DNA of 64,000 bases from Rhizobiaceae bacterium (GCA_019635795.1 JAHBYV010000001.1:186001-250000); one strand, 5' to 3'; shown: positions 9,099 to 18,163, counted from the first letter of the stretch. Made by a program: numbers and translations. The notes: generated by a model from the sequence alone, not told the origin.

Positions 9099-10967
9099 AT
9101 GTGCGGCATAGCCGGATGGATGGGGCCACCTGCTGAAGTTGGTGTCCTGCAGAGAATGACGGACATGGTTCGTCATCGCGGGCCGAACGGCGAAGGGCAG
9201 ATTATTTTGCCTTTGACTGGCGGCAATGTCGCTGCTCTCGGTCACCGCCGGCTTTCGATTATTGATTTGGCGGGCGGAGCGCAGCCTATGGCGAGCCATG
9301 ACGGCCGCTACACGATAGTCTTCAATGGCGAGATTTATAACTACATCGAAATCCGTGACGAGCTAGTCTCACGCGGAGCACGGTTTGAGACCAGGTCCGA
9401 CACTGAAGTAATTCTCGAAGCCTGGCGCGAGTGGGGCCCAGACGCCCTTGTGCGGTTTCGGGGAATGTTTGCTTTCGCTCTGTATGACAATGCCGAGCGG
9501 CAGGTAGTGCTTGCACGCGATCAGTTCGGCAAAAAGCCTCTCTATATTTACGATGGGCAATTTGGATCGTCCCGCTGCCTCGTATTTGGTTCCGAGATTT
9601 CGGCTTTGTTGGTCCATCCTTCGGTCAGGCGTGAACTGGATATCGATACGCTCTTTCAATATCTGTGCCAGCGCTATGCGCCCGGGCCTTTCACCTTCTT
9701 TAAAGGCATAACCAAAATTCCGCCCGGAAGTTATATGGTGTGGAAGAATGGCGTGATCGAAACGCACCGCTATTGGACTGCACCGGAAGAGACGCTGGCG
9801 AATGTTTCAGAGATAGACGACCCTGTCGGCGCGTTTCGCGAAATCTTTGACGAGGCCGTGCGCATACGTTTACGGGCGGATGTGCCTGTTGGTGCGTTTC
9901 TTTCAAGCGGTCTGGACTCAACAGCCATTGTCGCCAGTCTTGCACATCTGGGTGCGCAAAATATCCATACCTTCTCTGTGGGCTTCAGGAACGATCCGAA
10001 ATCGGAGCTACCGGCAGCGGCTGCCACCGCAAAAATATTGGGTACCTTGCACAAGCCCCTTGAGATTGATTCCGATAGTTTGACAGCACTACTGCCGATG
10101 CTGAGCAAGCACCGCGGTGCTCCAATCGCAGAGCCTGCGGACCTTCCTATCTATCTGATGTCGATGGAGGCGGCTAAATACGTCAAGGTTGTTCTCTCGG
10201 GAGAGGGATCAGACGAAATGTTTGCGGGTTACCCGAAACATCTCGTTGAGCGGTACTTTGGTGGTTTGCCAACGCCAGGACTATTGAGCGTTGCAGGCAA
10301 AGCGATGTTGGCGGCGACGTCGATTTTCCCCGCGCGGTCCCGCCGCTTGCATCTTGCGGCACGCGCTATGTCGGCAAAGGATTTCGACGAGCGCATGGTC
10401 CGCTGGTTTGGTGCCATCACAAGCGCCGAGCGTGACGAGCTGTGGATTGGCCCGAATGTTTCGCGCCCGGCGGAGCGTCGACCATTTGAAGCTGCAAATG
10501 GAACCTCAGCGCTGCGTCGCGTGCTGCATTTTGACCAGACTTCATGGCTTCCGGACAATTTGCTGGACCGCATGGACGTGATGACGATGGCGGCCTCAAT
10601 TGAAGGTCGCACGCCCTTTATGGATGTAAAGCTGGCCGAATTCGCCGCAACCCTGCCGGACCATTGGCGCATTGGGGGGAGAGTTACAAAGCGCATTGTG
10701 CGCACCGCGCTGTCTGAACGAATACCGCCCGAAGTCCTCAACAGGCCCAAAAATGGCTTCAGGCTGCCTGTTACACAATGGTTTCAGCAGAACCTGCGCG
10801 AACCATCGCGCGATTTGCTGCTCGCAAGCGATAGCAGAAGCGGCGAGTATCTGGATCGCAAGATTGTCGGCCAAATTCTGGACGAGCATGTCTCCGGTCG
10901 AAAAAATCATGACAAAACGCTTTGGGCGTTGTTCGCACTGGAAACATTCATGCGAGAGTTCTTTTGA
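9099..10967 (+). CDS. asnB: asparagine synthase (glutamine-hydrolysing) family amidotransferase
   Basis: 622 residues, normal for the family. The N-terminal class II glutaminase domain starts with MCGIAGW, where Cys2 would be the nucleophile after Met removal. The synthetase domain has the pyrophosphate-binding SSGLDS near residue 268 and VLSGEGSDEMFAGY near 366. The reference reaction is aspartate to asparagine with ATP and glutamine, but paralogues in polysaccharide clusters often amidate sugar acids or act on unknown acceptors, and the context favours that here. AAGGG precedes the ATG by seven bases. The GT2 gene follows ten bases after the stop, so they form an operon. Confidence 0.85.
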   Translation: MCGIAGWMGPPAEVGVLQRMTDMVRHRGPNGEGQIILPLTGGNVAALGHRRLSIIDLAGGAQPMASHDGRYTIVFNGEIYNYIEIRDELVSRGARFETRSDTEVILEAWREWGPDALVRFRGMFAFALYDNAERQVVLARDQFGKKPLYIYDGQFGSSRCLVFGSEISALLVHPSVRRELDIDTLFQYLCQRYAPGPFTFFKGITKIPPGSYMVWKNGVIETHRYWTAPEETLANVSEIDDPVGAFREIFDEAVRIRLRADVPVGAFLSSGLDSTAIVASLAHLGAQNIHTFSVGFRNDPKSELPAAAATAKILGTLHKPLEIDSDSLTALLPMLSKHRGAPIAEPADLPIYLMSMEAAKYVKVVLSGEGSDEMFAGYPKHLVERYFGGLPTPGLLSVAGKAMLAATSIFPARSRRLHLAARAMSAKDFDERMVRWFGAITSAERDELWIGPNVSRPAERRPFEAANGTSALRRVLHFDQTSWLPDNLLDRMDVMTMAASIEGRTPFMDVKLAEFAATLPDHWRIGGRVTKRIVRTALSERIPPEVLNRPKNGFRLPVTQWFQQNLREPSRDLLLASDSRSGEYLDRKIVGQILDEHVSGRKNHDKTLWALFALETFMREFF

Positions 10968-10977
10968 CGGGGTAGTC

Positions 10978-11877
10978 ATGCTTATCAGTGTTGTAGTTCC
11001 GCATTTGAACCAGCCCGAATTTCTTGAGACGGGCCTCGCCGCGCTGCACGCTCAAAAAGGTGTCACTTCTGACATTGAGATCATCGTGGTTGATAATGGC
11101 TCACGGGAATTGCCGCACAGCATCTGCGCCAAATGGGACAATGTGCAACTGGTAAGCGAGCCGACGCCTGGCCCCGGCCCTGCCCGGAATCGGGGAATAA
11201 ACCTGGCGAAAGGCGAAATTCTGGCTTTTATTGATGCAGATTGTAAAGCACACGCTGATTGGCTGAGCGCAATCGAAAATGCATTCTCTGACCCGAAGTG
11301 CGAGATCATTGGGGGCGACGTGCAGGTCGGATATGAACGGCCAGAGGCTCCAACTTTCTTGGAGCCTTATGAGAGTATTTACTCATACAGGAACAACGAA
11401 CACATTGCCGACGGCTTTTCAGGGACTGGCAACCTTGCTGTGCGCGCGTCTGTCATGAAGCAAGTCGGCCCATTTGCTGGTATTTCTGTGGCCGAAGACC
11501 GCGATTGGGGGCTGCGCGCTGGCAAATTGGGTTTCAAGATCCGCTATGTTCCCGAAATGATCGTATACCATCCTGCCCGCAAAACCTTTCAGGAATTGAT
11601 GCTTAAATGGGATCGGCACATCGCGCATGATTACGAATGGATCAGATCGAGGCCATTCGGCGGGCTGAAGTGGGCTGCGCGAGCAATCGCCGTTGCAGGT
11701 TCACCTGTGCTTGAGTTGAAAACTGTTCTGACTTCAAAGCGGGTATCCGGAGCGTACGAAAGGCTGCTTGCGTTGCTGTGCCTCATAAGGATCCGGCTCT
11801 ATCGTGGGCGTAAAATGCTGGCGATGCTGTTTGAAGGCAATTCGCGTGCGGTTTCCGGTGCCTGGAATCGCAAGTAG
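10978..11877 (+). CDS. GT2 family glycosyltransferase
   Basis: A 299-residue inverting GT-A glycosyltransferase. ISVVVPHLNQPEFLE opens the Rossmann-like domain, VVDNGS follows at about 36-41 and IDADCKAHADW at about 83 is the DxD-type metal-binding stretch. AEDRDWGLRAGKLG near 174 supplies the acidic catalytic-base region. The ATG at 10978 is used because homology starts there and GACGGGG lies seven bases upstream; the longer frame overlaps asnB. Cytosolic or membrane-associated; donor and acceptor unknown. It follows asnB and converges on the next gene with only three bases between the stops. Confidence 0.85.
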   Translation: MLISVVVPHLNQPEFLETGLAALHAQKGVTSDIEIIVVDNGSRELPHSICAKWDNVQLVSEPTPGPGPARNRGINLAKGEILAFIDADCKAHADWLSAIENAFSDPKCEIIGGDVQVGYERPEAPTFLEPYESIYSYRNNEHIADGFSGTGNLAVRASVMKQVGPFAGISVAEDRDWGLRAGKLGFKIRYVPEMIVYHPARKTFQELMLKWDRHIAHDYEWIRSRPFGGLKWAARAIAVAGSPVLELKTVLTSKRVSGAYERLLALLCLIRIRLYRGRKMLAMLFEGNSRAVSGAWNRK

Positions 11878-11880
11878 CGC

Positions 11881-12858
11881 CTATCGATTGCCGCTATTTT
11901 GAAGTTCTGGCCAACCATTCCACCATTCACCGCGGCGCTCCCAGATTTCGCCCCATGTGGCAGAGGCGCTGCTCCGGCCCAAAACCTTTGTTCCAAGATA
12001 CCGGCTGAGCGGATAGAGGCGCAAGAGCGCCAGTGCGACAGACTTTTGCCATGCCGGGAAATGGCGGCGGGCCAGCAGTACCTTTGCTTTTAGCAATCGC
12101 ACCATCTTATCAGATCGAACAGTCTCAGATGCGCCCGCGTAGTGTACGATCTGCGAAACAGGGGTCACGCGAGGCCGTGCCCCAAGCCTTCTGGCACGAA
12201 GGCATAAGTCAGCTTCTTCGCCATACATCACGTAGCTCAAATCGAATCCGCCAAGTTCATTCCAGAACGATCGCTTGATCAGGAAAAAGCACCCGCTGAC
12301 AATATCAACCTCGCGTTCAGTGCCGCGATCCCAGCCGCCATACCCTTCCGGATTGAACAGGCTCGATTGCCGAAAAATGCTTGTGAAGCCGAGTAGCTGA
12401 CTCGTGACACTCCAGAGTGTCATGCGACCCCAACAGCTCGCGGGGTTCAATTCACGGTCGCCATAAAGCGTCTTGCCGCCCCAAATCCTGGCGTCTGGCT
12501 TCGCCTCGGCAAAGCGCACCAGCTTGTCTATCGCGCCATCAAGAACGACAGTGTCAGGGTTGAGCAGAAGGATAAATTCGCCTGTAGCGCATTGAGCCGC
12601 AATATTATTAGCTTTAGCGAATCCATGATTGTCTTGCTCAGCAAGCAGACGCGCCGAGGGAAACTCAGCCGCGATAGCCTCAGCGGAACCGTCCGACGAA
12701 GCATTATCTACTACGATTAATTCGAACGGAGTCTGTGTCTCAGCATAAACCGAGCGCAAACATTCCAGGGTCATTTCGCGGGTGTTGTAGCTGACAACGA
12801 TTATTGAAACCGTAGGAGCATCATGCCGCGCGGGGCGAGATTTGTGTAAATCAGTCAC
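11881..12858 (-). CDS. GT2 family glycosyltransferase (rhamnosyltransferase-like)
   Basis: About 325 residues. VSIIVVSYNTREMTLECLRS, ELIVVDNASSDGS and FILLLNPDTVV (the last with the metal-binding acidic pair region) define a GT2 enzyme of the WcaA/RfbF-like group; MYGEEADLCLRARRLG is the catalytic-base region. With dTDP-rhamnose genes in the locus, a rhamnosyltransferase is plausible but unproven. The start is uncertain: GTG at 12858 has GGAG ten bases upstream and overlaps the stop of the small ORF 12851-13009; GTG at 12885 is the longest option but its AGAGG is too close. Transcribed away from the acetyltransferase gene. Confidence 0.8.
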   Translation of the reverse strand: MTDLHKSRPARHDAPTVSIIVVSYNTREMTLECLRSVYAETQTPFELIVVDNASSDGSAEAIAAEFPSARLLAEQDNHGFAKANNIAAQCATGEFILLLNPDTVVLDGAIDKLVRFAEAKPDARIWGGKTLYGDRELNPASCWGRMTLWSVTSQLLGFTSIFRQSSLFNPEGYGGWDRGTEREVDIVSGCFFLIKRSFWNELGGFDLSYVMYGEEADLCLRARRLGARPRVTPVSQIVHYAGASETVRSDKMVRLLKAKVLLARRHFPAWQKSVALALLRLYPLSRYLGTKVLGRSSASATWGEIWERRGEWWNGWPELQNSGNR

Positions 12859-13009
12859 GTATCGGGCACTCCGGAACGACGGCACCTCTATGTGCCAAAT
12901 GAGTAAATCGTTGTCTAGTTCGCGATCCTTCCGGGATGTAGATCGACAAAAGGCGCAAAATTAGAAGTTGAAATATAAAATTCATTGCAAGCATAGTTAT
13001 ATATGCCAT
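12851..13009 (-). CDS. possible small membrane protein (52 aa)
   Basis: The frame starts at an ATG preceded by GGAGGT with six-base spacing, one of the best ribosome-binding sites in the window. It encodes a peptide with one hydrophobic stretch (about residues 3-25: ITMLAMNFIFQLLILRLL) and a basic C-terminal tail. Its stop overlaps the proposed GTG start of the downstream glycosyltransferase, which suggests translational coupling. I do not recognise a family. It could be a leader ORF, a small membrane partner of the glycosyltransferase, or chance. Confidence 0.4.
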   Translation of the reverse strand: MAYITMLAMNFIFQLLILRLLSIYIPEGSRTRQRFTHLAHRGAVVPECPIRD

Positions 13010-13268
13010 TCTGCCACCTCCGGAGGGCGGTATGTTCATTTCCAATCAGCATAGATTTGGTACTAGACCTACCCCTTTCGTGGGCGATCTTAATGCAATT
13101 TCGGCAGTTTACTCGGGTGGTAAAAGAGCGCCCTGTCATTGCGTGAGGCGCTGCTTGGTCCTCACCCTGAGTCGTCACACTAAAGCTCAGTCAATGGGAC
13201 CGGCGCCGCGCCTTAAATCTTCGGTATCGGGGTTTGGCGCGAATATAGCGCCTGGGGCATGAGAACAA
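13010..13268. promoter_or_regulatory. divergent promoter region
   Basis: Separates the minus-strand small ORF/GT2 pair from the plus-strand acetyltransferase-oxidoreductase-aminotransferase operon. It presumably holds both promoters. If the small ORF is not real, the gap extends back to about 12859. I see no clear operator. Confidence 0.3.
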
Positions 13269-13775
13269 ATGATTTCTTCTGATGTGGTTCTCGGACCTGA
13301 CGTTGTTATTTTTCAACGTGACCAGGTGAATATGTACGGGTGTACCGTTGAGAGCGGAACACGCATTGGGCCGTTTGTAGAGATACAGCGCAACGCTTTT
13401 ATCGGGCGTAACTGCAAGATTTCCAGTCACAGTTTCATTTGCGAAGGCGTGACCATAGAAGACGGGGTGTTCATCGGTCATGGCGTGATGTTCACGAACG
13501 ACCTGTTCCCCCGTGCTGTCAATGATGACGGCAGCTTGCAAGGCGGCGACGACTGGACGGTGGTTCCTACGCGGGTGAAGGCCCGCGCATCCATCGGATC
13601 GAATGCAACAATTCTGGCAGGGGTGACAATTGGCGAGGGCGCTCTGGTTGGTGCGGGCGCAGTCGTCACAAAGGATGTCCCCGATGGCGCCGTTGTCGCC
13701 GGCGTACCAGCGCGCATCGTTAAGCAGCATCCTTCGAACATGGCGAAAAGTAGAATTGCGGAGAACCGTCAATGA
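13269..13775 (+). CDS. hexapeptide-repeat N-acetyltransferase (WlbB/WbpD-like)
   Basis: A 168-residue left-handed beta-helix acyltransferase. Hexapeptide rungs run throughout (VVLGPDVVIF, RIGPFVEI, TIEDGVFIGHGVMFTND, SIGSNATILAGVTIGEGALVGAGAVVTKDV) and it ends with the family motif VAGVPARIVKQ. The FTNDLFPRA loop is characteristic of WlbB/WbpD enzymes that acetylate the 3-amino group of UDP-2-acetamido-3-amino sugars with acetyl-CoA. It is first in a tight operon: its stop overlaps the next start (ATGA at 13772-13775). The following dehydrogenase and aminotransferase supply the preceding two steps, so N-acetylation of an amino sugar nucleotide is a strong inference. Confidence 0.88.
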   Translation: MISSDVVLGPDVVIFQRDQVNMYGCTVESGTRIGPFVEIQRNAFIGRNCKISSHSFICEGVTIEDGVFIGHGVMFTNDLFPRAVNDDGSLQGGDDWTVVPTRVKARASIGSNATILAGVTIGEGALVGAGAVVTKDVPDGAVVAGVPARIVKQHPSNMAKSRIAENRQ

Positions 13776-14809
13776 TTGGAATTGCAGTTGTAGGCTACGG
13801 CTATTGGGGGCCGAATCTGGTCCGCAACATCGCCGAATGTCCGAACGCGAAGTTGATAGCAGTCTGCGACCTTCGTGCCGAACGGTTGACAGCGGTAAGC
13901 GCTCGCTATCCCGGAGTTGTCGTAACAGACAATTTTGAGCAAGTGCTTTCGAACCCGAATGTCGATGCTGTGGCCATAGCCACGCCTGTTTCAAGCCACT
14001 TTCAGCTTGCAATGCGCGCGATGATGGCGGGTAAGCACGTATTTATCGAGAAGCCGATCGCTTCCACAGTTGAAGAAGCGCAAAGGCTTGTTGACGAAGC
14101 AGCGCGCCGCAATCTGGTATTGGCGGTTGACCACACGTTCGTTCACACCGGCGCTGTCAAAAAAATGCAAGAGCTGGTCAAGGACGGGCTTGGCGGGGTC
14201 TACTATTACGACTCCGTTCGTGTGAACCTTGGATTATTCCAGCACGATGTGAGTGTTTTGTGGGACCTCGCGGTTCACGATCTTTCAATCATGGACTATG
14301 TGCTCAACGAGCGCCCGGTGGCGGTCTCAGCAACCGGCATGTCTCATGTGACCGGCCAACCTGCGAACATCGCGTACCTTAACCTGTTCTTCCCGGGAAA
14401 ACTTATTGCGCACATCCATGTAAACTGGCTGGCGCCGGTCAAGGTTCGGCGAACTCTTGTTGGTGGGACGAACAAGATGATCGTTTACGACGATCTTGAA
14501 CCATCTGAGAAAATCAAAGTTTACGACAAGGGAATTACTGTAAGTGAAAATGCTGAGGCGCAGAGGCAGAACGCTTATCAGCAGATGGTGGGTTATCGCA
14601 GCGGAGACATGTGGGCTCCGAAGCTTGATATGACGGAAGCACTATCCAGCGAACTACGTGAATTCGCGGATTGTGTGATCAACAAGAAAGCGCCGACCGC
14701 CGACGGCCACGCCGGTTTGCGTGTGGTTCGCATTCTGGAAGCCGCAACCCAATCCCTTGCGCAGCGAGGGCAGGTAATAGAACTCGATGATGTCAGGCGG
14801 GTAGCATGA
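13772..14809 (+). CDS. Gfo/Idh/MocA-family sugar-nucleotide oxidoreductase (WlbA/WbpB-like)
   Basis: 345 residues. An N-terminal NAD-binding fold with GYGYWGPNLVRNI (about residues 8-20) and the family EKPIAS (about 91-96, with the conserved Lys) is followed by the alpha/beta substrate domain. In WlbA/WbpB these enzymes oxidise the 3-hydroxyl of UDP-GlcNAc(A) to a 3-keto group for the aminotransferase. Start and stop overlap neighbours as ATGA on both sides, so the three genes are translationally coupled. The exact substrate (UDP-GlcNAcA, UDP-GlcNAc or a dTDP sugar) cannot be read from the sequence. Confidence 0.87.
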   Translation: MIGIAVVGYGYWGPNLVRNIAECPNAKLIAVCDLRAERLTAVSARYPGVVVTDNFEQVLSNPNVDAVAIATPVSSHFQLAMRAMMAGKHVFIEKPIASTVEEAQRLVDEAARRNLVLAVDHTFVHTGAVKKMQELVKDGLGGVYYYDSVRVNLGLFQHDVSVLWDLAVHDLSIMDYVLNERPVAVSATGMSHVTGQPANIAYLNLFFPGKLIAHIHVNWLAPVKVRRTLVGGTNKMIVYDDLEPSEKIKVYDKGITVSENAEAQRQNAYQQMVGYRSGDMWAPKLDMTEALSSELREFADCVINKKAPTADGHAGLRVVRILEAATQSLAQRGQVIELDDVRRVA

Positions 14810-15918
14810 TCCCTTTTCTTGATCTCAAAGCACAGTACCAATCCATCAAGCCGGAAATAGACGCGGCCGTTCTAGGCGTTCTGGGTTCTGCCCAGTATAT
14901 TCTTGGCGACGAAGTTGCCGCGTTTGAGCGCGAATTTGCGCAGTTCTGCAACGTAAAGCACGCAATCGCTGTCAATACCGGGACGAGCGCGCTACACCTT
15001 GCGCTGCTGGCGGCAGGCGTTGGACCCGGCGACGAAGTAATAACCGTTCCATTTACCTTCGTCGCGACTGTTTCGGCAATTTGCTACACCGGTGCAACTC
15101 CCGTGTTTGTAGATGTGGACCCTGTGACATTTTGCATGGACCCATCAAAGCTTGAGGCAGCGATTACACCTCGCACCAAGGTAATCATGCCGGTCCACCT
15201 TTACGGTCAGATGGCTGACATGGACCCGATCATGGAGATCGGCGAGCGCCGCGGCGTCAAGGTGATCGAGGACGCGTGTCAGGCACACGGCGCTGAATAC
15301 AAGGGCCGTCGCGCAGGCAGCATCGGTCTTTCGGCAGGTTTCAGCTTCTATCCGGGCAAAAATCTGGGTGCATGTGGGGAAGGTGGCATCGTCGTCACAA
15401 ATGATGACAAGCAGATGGAAACAATGCGTATGCTGCGAGACTGGGGGCAAAGCGAACGCTACCATCACGTAATCAAGGGCTTCAATTACCGTATGGACGG
15501 AATTCAGGGCGCTATCCTTCGTGTCAAACTGCGTCACCTGGAACACTGGACCGAAGCTCGTCGTTCGCGCGCCAAGCTCTATGACGCTGAGCTTGCGGGC
15601 TCGACCCGGGTAGCACCTCCGATACAGGCGACAGATCGCCGCCATGTTTATCACGTCTATGCGGTGCGCAGCGCCGATCGCGACCTCATTCGCGAGGAGC
15701 TCAGCAGGGCGAACATACAGAGCGGCCTGCATTATCCAATACCAGTGCATTTGCAAAAGGCGCACGAAGATTTGGGATATAAGTCCGGCGATTTTCCGGC
15801 CTCCGAAAAGGCGGCATCAGAAGTGCTGTCCTTGCCGATCTTCCCTGAAATGACCGACGATCAGGTGCAAACGGTCGCCGATACTATTAACAGCGGCGGC
15901 CAGCGTAAGGCGGCCTGA
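14806..15918 (+). CDS. DegT/DnrJ/EryC1/StrS sugar aminotransferase (WbpE-like)
   Basis: A PLP-dependent enzyme of 370 residues that aminates keto-sugar nucleotides with glutamate. IPFLDLKAQYQSIKPEID is the typical family N-terminus. NTGTSALHLAL binds the PLP phosphate, EDACQAHGA holds the Asp/His stretch, and SFYPGKNLGACGEGG (about residues 182-196) contains the PLP Lys. Third gene of the coupled acetyltransferase-oxidoreductase-aminotransferase operon, so it likely aminates the product of the preceding oxidoreductase. A hairpin terminator-like sequence follows the stop. Confidence 0.9.
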   Translation: MIPFLDLKAQYQSIKPEIDAAVLGVLGSAQYILGDEVAAFEREFAQFCNVKHAIAVNTGTSALHLALLAAGVGPGDEVITVPFTFVATVSAICYTGATPVFVDVDPVTFCMDPSKLEAAITPRTKVIMPVHLYGQMADMDPIMEIGERRGVKVIEDACQAHGAEYKGRRAGSIGLSAGFSFYPGKNLGACGEGGIVVTNDDKQMETMRMLRDWGQSERYHHVIKGFNYRMDGIQGAILRVKLRHLEHWTEARRSRAKLYDAELAGSTRVAPPIQATDRRHVYHVYAVRSADRDLIREELSRANIQSGLHYPIPVHLQKAHEDLGYKSGDFPASEKAASEVLSLPIFPEMTDDQVQTVADTINSGGQRKAA

Positions 15919-15923
15919 TAAAG

Positions 15924-15949
15924 CGCGCGGCGAATTCCGCGCGTATTTT
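15924..15949 (+). terminator. possible intra-cluster terminator/attenuator
   Basis: The inverted repeat CGCGCGG-CGAATT-CCGCGCG is followed by TATTTTA, directly after the aminotransferase stop and before the epimerase start. The U-tract is short, so it may only partly terminate and set the ratio of upstream to downstream gene expression. Confidence 0.5.
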
Positions 15950-15980
15950 ACACGTGCAAGCAGAATTCCGGGGCAGGCAG

Positions 15981-16955
15981 ATGAAAGACAAACGTATCCT
16001 TATTACTGGCGGGGCAGGGCTCATCGGCTCGCACATCGCTGATCTCGTGGCACAAGAGCAGCCGCGCGAAATCATCGTGATCGATAACTTCACACGTGGA
16101 CGCCGCGACAATCTGCAAAAGGCGATTGAGATGGCGCCTGTCACGCTGATTGAAGGCGATATCCGCGACCGCGAATTGCTCGACAAGACGTTCCGAGGCG
16201 TGGACATCGTGTTCCATCAGGCCGCAATTCGCATAACTCAGTGCGCCGAAGACCCGCGCCTGGCGTTCGAAGTGTTGGCTGGCGGTACTTTTGACGTGCT
16301 GGAAGCTGCGGTCAATCACAAGGTCGGCAAAGTGGTGGCTGCCTCATCTGCTTCCGTTCTGGGTCTGGCAGAATCCTTCCCGACAAAAGAAGACCACCAC
16401 CCCTATAACAACCGCACTATCTACGGCGCGGCCAAAGTATTCAACGAAGGCCTGTTGCGCACATTCAACGATATGTACGGCCTGAACTATGTCGCCTTGC
16501 GCTACTTCAACGTTTACGGCCCGCGCATGGATGTTCATGGCGTCTATACCGAGGTGTTGATTCGTTGGATGGAGCGTATTGCGCGCGGCGAAGCACCGCT
16601 GATTTTCGGCGATGGCCTTCAGACGATGGACTTCGTCAACGCGCGGGACATTGCTCGCGCAAACATCCTCGCCGCAAAAGCGGACGTAACAGACGAAGTG
16701 TTCAATGTTGCAAGCGGAACTGAAACCAGCCTGCTCGAATTGGCGCAGATGCTTTCAAAAGTCATGGGTTCCACCTTGCCACCCGAGCACGGTCCGGAGC
16801 GCAAGGTAAACGCTGTAACCCGTCGTCTCGCCGATACTTCCAAGGCGCGCGACATGATCGGTTTTGAGGCTCAGATCAGCCTTGAGGACGGGTTGCGTGA
16901 ACTCGTTGAGTGGTGGCGGCAGGAACGCGCTGCAAGCATGGTGGCAGCACAATGA
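15981..16955 (+). CDS. NAD-dependent epimerase/dehydratase (UDP-glucose 4-epimerase-like)
   Basis: Extended short-chain dehydrogenase of 324 residues. ILITGGAGLIGSHIADL is the NAD-binding site (about residues 5-21), ASSASVLGLAES gives the catalytic Ser region, YGAAKVFNEGL the Tyr-x3-Lys, and YFNVYGPRMD follows near 182. The family epimerises or dehydrates NDP-hexoses; position between two sugar aminotransferases suggests an amino-sugar precursor. ATG at 15981 is chosen because GGGGCAGG sits just upstream; a GTG at 15954 is also open. The stop overlaps the next gene as ATGA. Confidence 0.85.
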   Translation: MKDKRILITGGAGLIGSHIADLVAQEQPREIIVIDNFTRGRRDNLQKAIEMAPVTLIEGDIRDRELLDKTFRGVDIVFHQAAIRITQCAEDPRLAFEVLAGGTFDVLEAAVNHKVGKVVAASSASVLGLAESFPTKEDHHPYNNRTIYGAAKVFNEGLLRTFNDMYGLNYVALRYFNVYGPRMDVHGVYTEVLIRWMERIARGEAPLIFGDGLQTMDFVNARDIARANILAAKADVTDEVFNVASGTETSLLELAQMLSKVMGSTLPPEHGPERKVNAVTRRLADTSKARDMIGFEAQISLEDGLRELVEWWRQERAASMVAAQ

Positions 16956-18139
16956 GCCAGGAACGCAAAATGATCCCTATAGCCAAGCCTACGCTGGACG
17001 AACGGGAAACCGAAGCTGCAAGCAAGGTCATTCTTTCGGGCTGGCTGACACAGGGTCCGCAGGTTGCGGCCTTTGAGAAGGAATTTGCTGAAGTAGTCGG
17101 CGCGCCATATGCATGCGCCGTCTCAAACTGCACAACTGCGCTGCACCTTGCCTTGCTTGCGGTGGGCGTAGGGCAGGGCGATGAGGTCATTACAGTCAGT
17201 CATTCGTTCATCGCGACAGCCAGCGTTATTCGCTATTGCGGCGCAATGCCGGTGTTCGTTGATATTGAAGAAAATGGCTTCAACGTTGATGTCCGGCAGA
17301 TTGAAAAGGCGATCACCCCGAAAACCAAAGCGATCTTATGTGTGCACCAGCTTGGTATGCCATGCGACCTTCGCAAGATCGTCGAGATCGGCAAGCAGCA
17401 TAACATTCCTGTGGTTGAGGATGCGGCGTGCGCCATTGGATCGGAGATTCAGTGGGGCGTGGAGTGGCACAAGATAGGCAAGCCGCACGGCGATATTGCC
17501 TGTTTCTCGTTCCATCCGCGCAAGATCCTCACGACAGGCGACGGTGGCATGATTACTACCGGATCGAAAGAGCTGGATGCAAAGGTGCGGCTGTGGCGGC
17601 AACATTCCATGAATGTTCCAGACACCGTTCGTCACGGTTCACCGACGGTCATTTTCGAGAACTATCCGGAAGTTGGTTTCAACTATCGCATGACTGATGT
17701 GCAGGCCGCGATTGGCCGTGAACAGCTCAAACGGTTGCCTGAGATTGTCGAGAAGCGCCGCCGCATCGCGCGTCTTTACGCACAGCGCCTTGGCAGCATT
17801 TCCGGCCTGGGCATACCAAGCGAGCCGGTATGGGCGCGAACGAATTGGCAAAGCTATTGCGTGCGACTGCCTTCAGGCGTTGACCAGCGGGCCGTCATGC
17901 AGTCAATGCTGGACCATGGCGTTTCGACCCGGCGCGGCGTGATGTGCGCGCATCGTGAGGCCGCTTATCCGGCAGGATCGTATCGTGCTGTGTCAAACCT
18001 TGCGCATAGCGAGGCCGCGCAAGACAATTGCATCATTCTTCCACTGTATGGACAGATGACAGAGGAAGATGTGAATACGGTGGGAGAGGCGCTGGAATAT
18101 GCGCTGGCCAATGCAACGCCAATTGCGCTTTCTGCCTGA
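16952..18139 (+). CDS. DegT/DnrJ/EryC1/StrS sugar aminotransferase
   Basis: A second PLP sugar aminotransferase, 395 residues. MIPIAKPTLDERE is a typical N-terminal block (perosamine-synthase-like group), followed by SNCTTALHLAL, EDAACAIGSE and CFSFHPRKILTTGDGG with the PLP Lys. The start overlaps the epimerase stop; an internal ATG at 16970, preceded by CAGGAA, is an alternative. Its sequence differs clearly from the aminotransferase at 14806, so the two are not a recent duplication and probably act on different keto sugars. A strong terminator follows. Confidence 0.88.
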   Translation: MSQERKMIPIAKPTLDERETEAASKVILSGWLTQGPQVAAFEKEFAEVVGAPYACAVSNCTTALHLALLAVGVGQGDEVITVSHSFIATASVIRYCGAMPVFVDIEENGFNVDVRQIEKAITPKTKAILCVHQLGMPCDLRKIVEIGKQHNIPVVEDAACAIGSEIQWGVEWHKIGKPHGDIACFSFHPRKILTTGDGGMITTGSKELDAKVRLWRQHSMNVPDTVRHGSPTVIFENYPEVGFNYRMTDVQAAIGREQLKRLPEIVEKRRRIARLYAQRLGSISGLGIPSEPVWARTNWQSYCVRLPSGVDQRAVMQSMLDHGVSTRRGVMCAHREAAYPAGSYRAVSNLAHSEAAQDNCIILPLYGQMTEEDVNTVGEALEYALANATPIALSA

Positions 18140-18163
18140 CTTCTCAAATCTGGAGAAAATTAA

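Noticed and set aside
13191-14012. 273-codon minus-strand frame opposite the acetyltransferase and oxidoreductase genes
   Set aside because: Composition is low-complexity, Arg/His/Cys-rich, and both plus-strand genes are clear family members with coupled starts.
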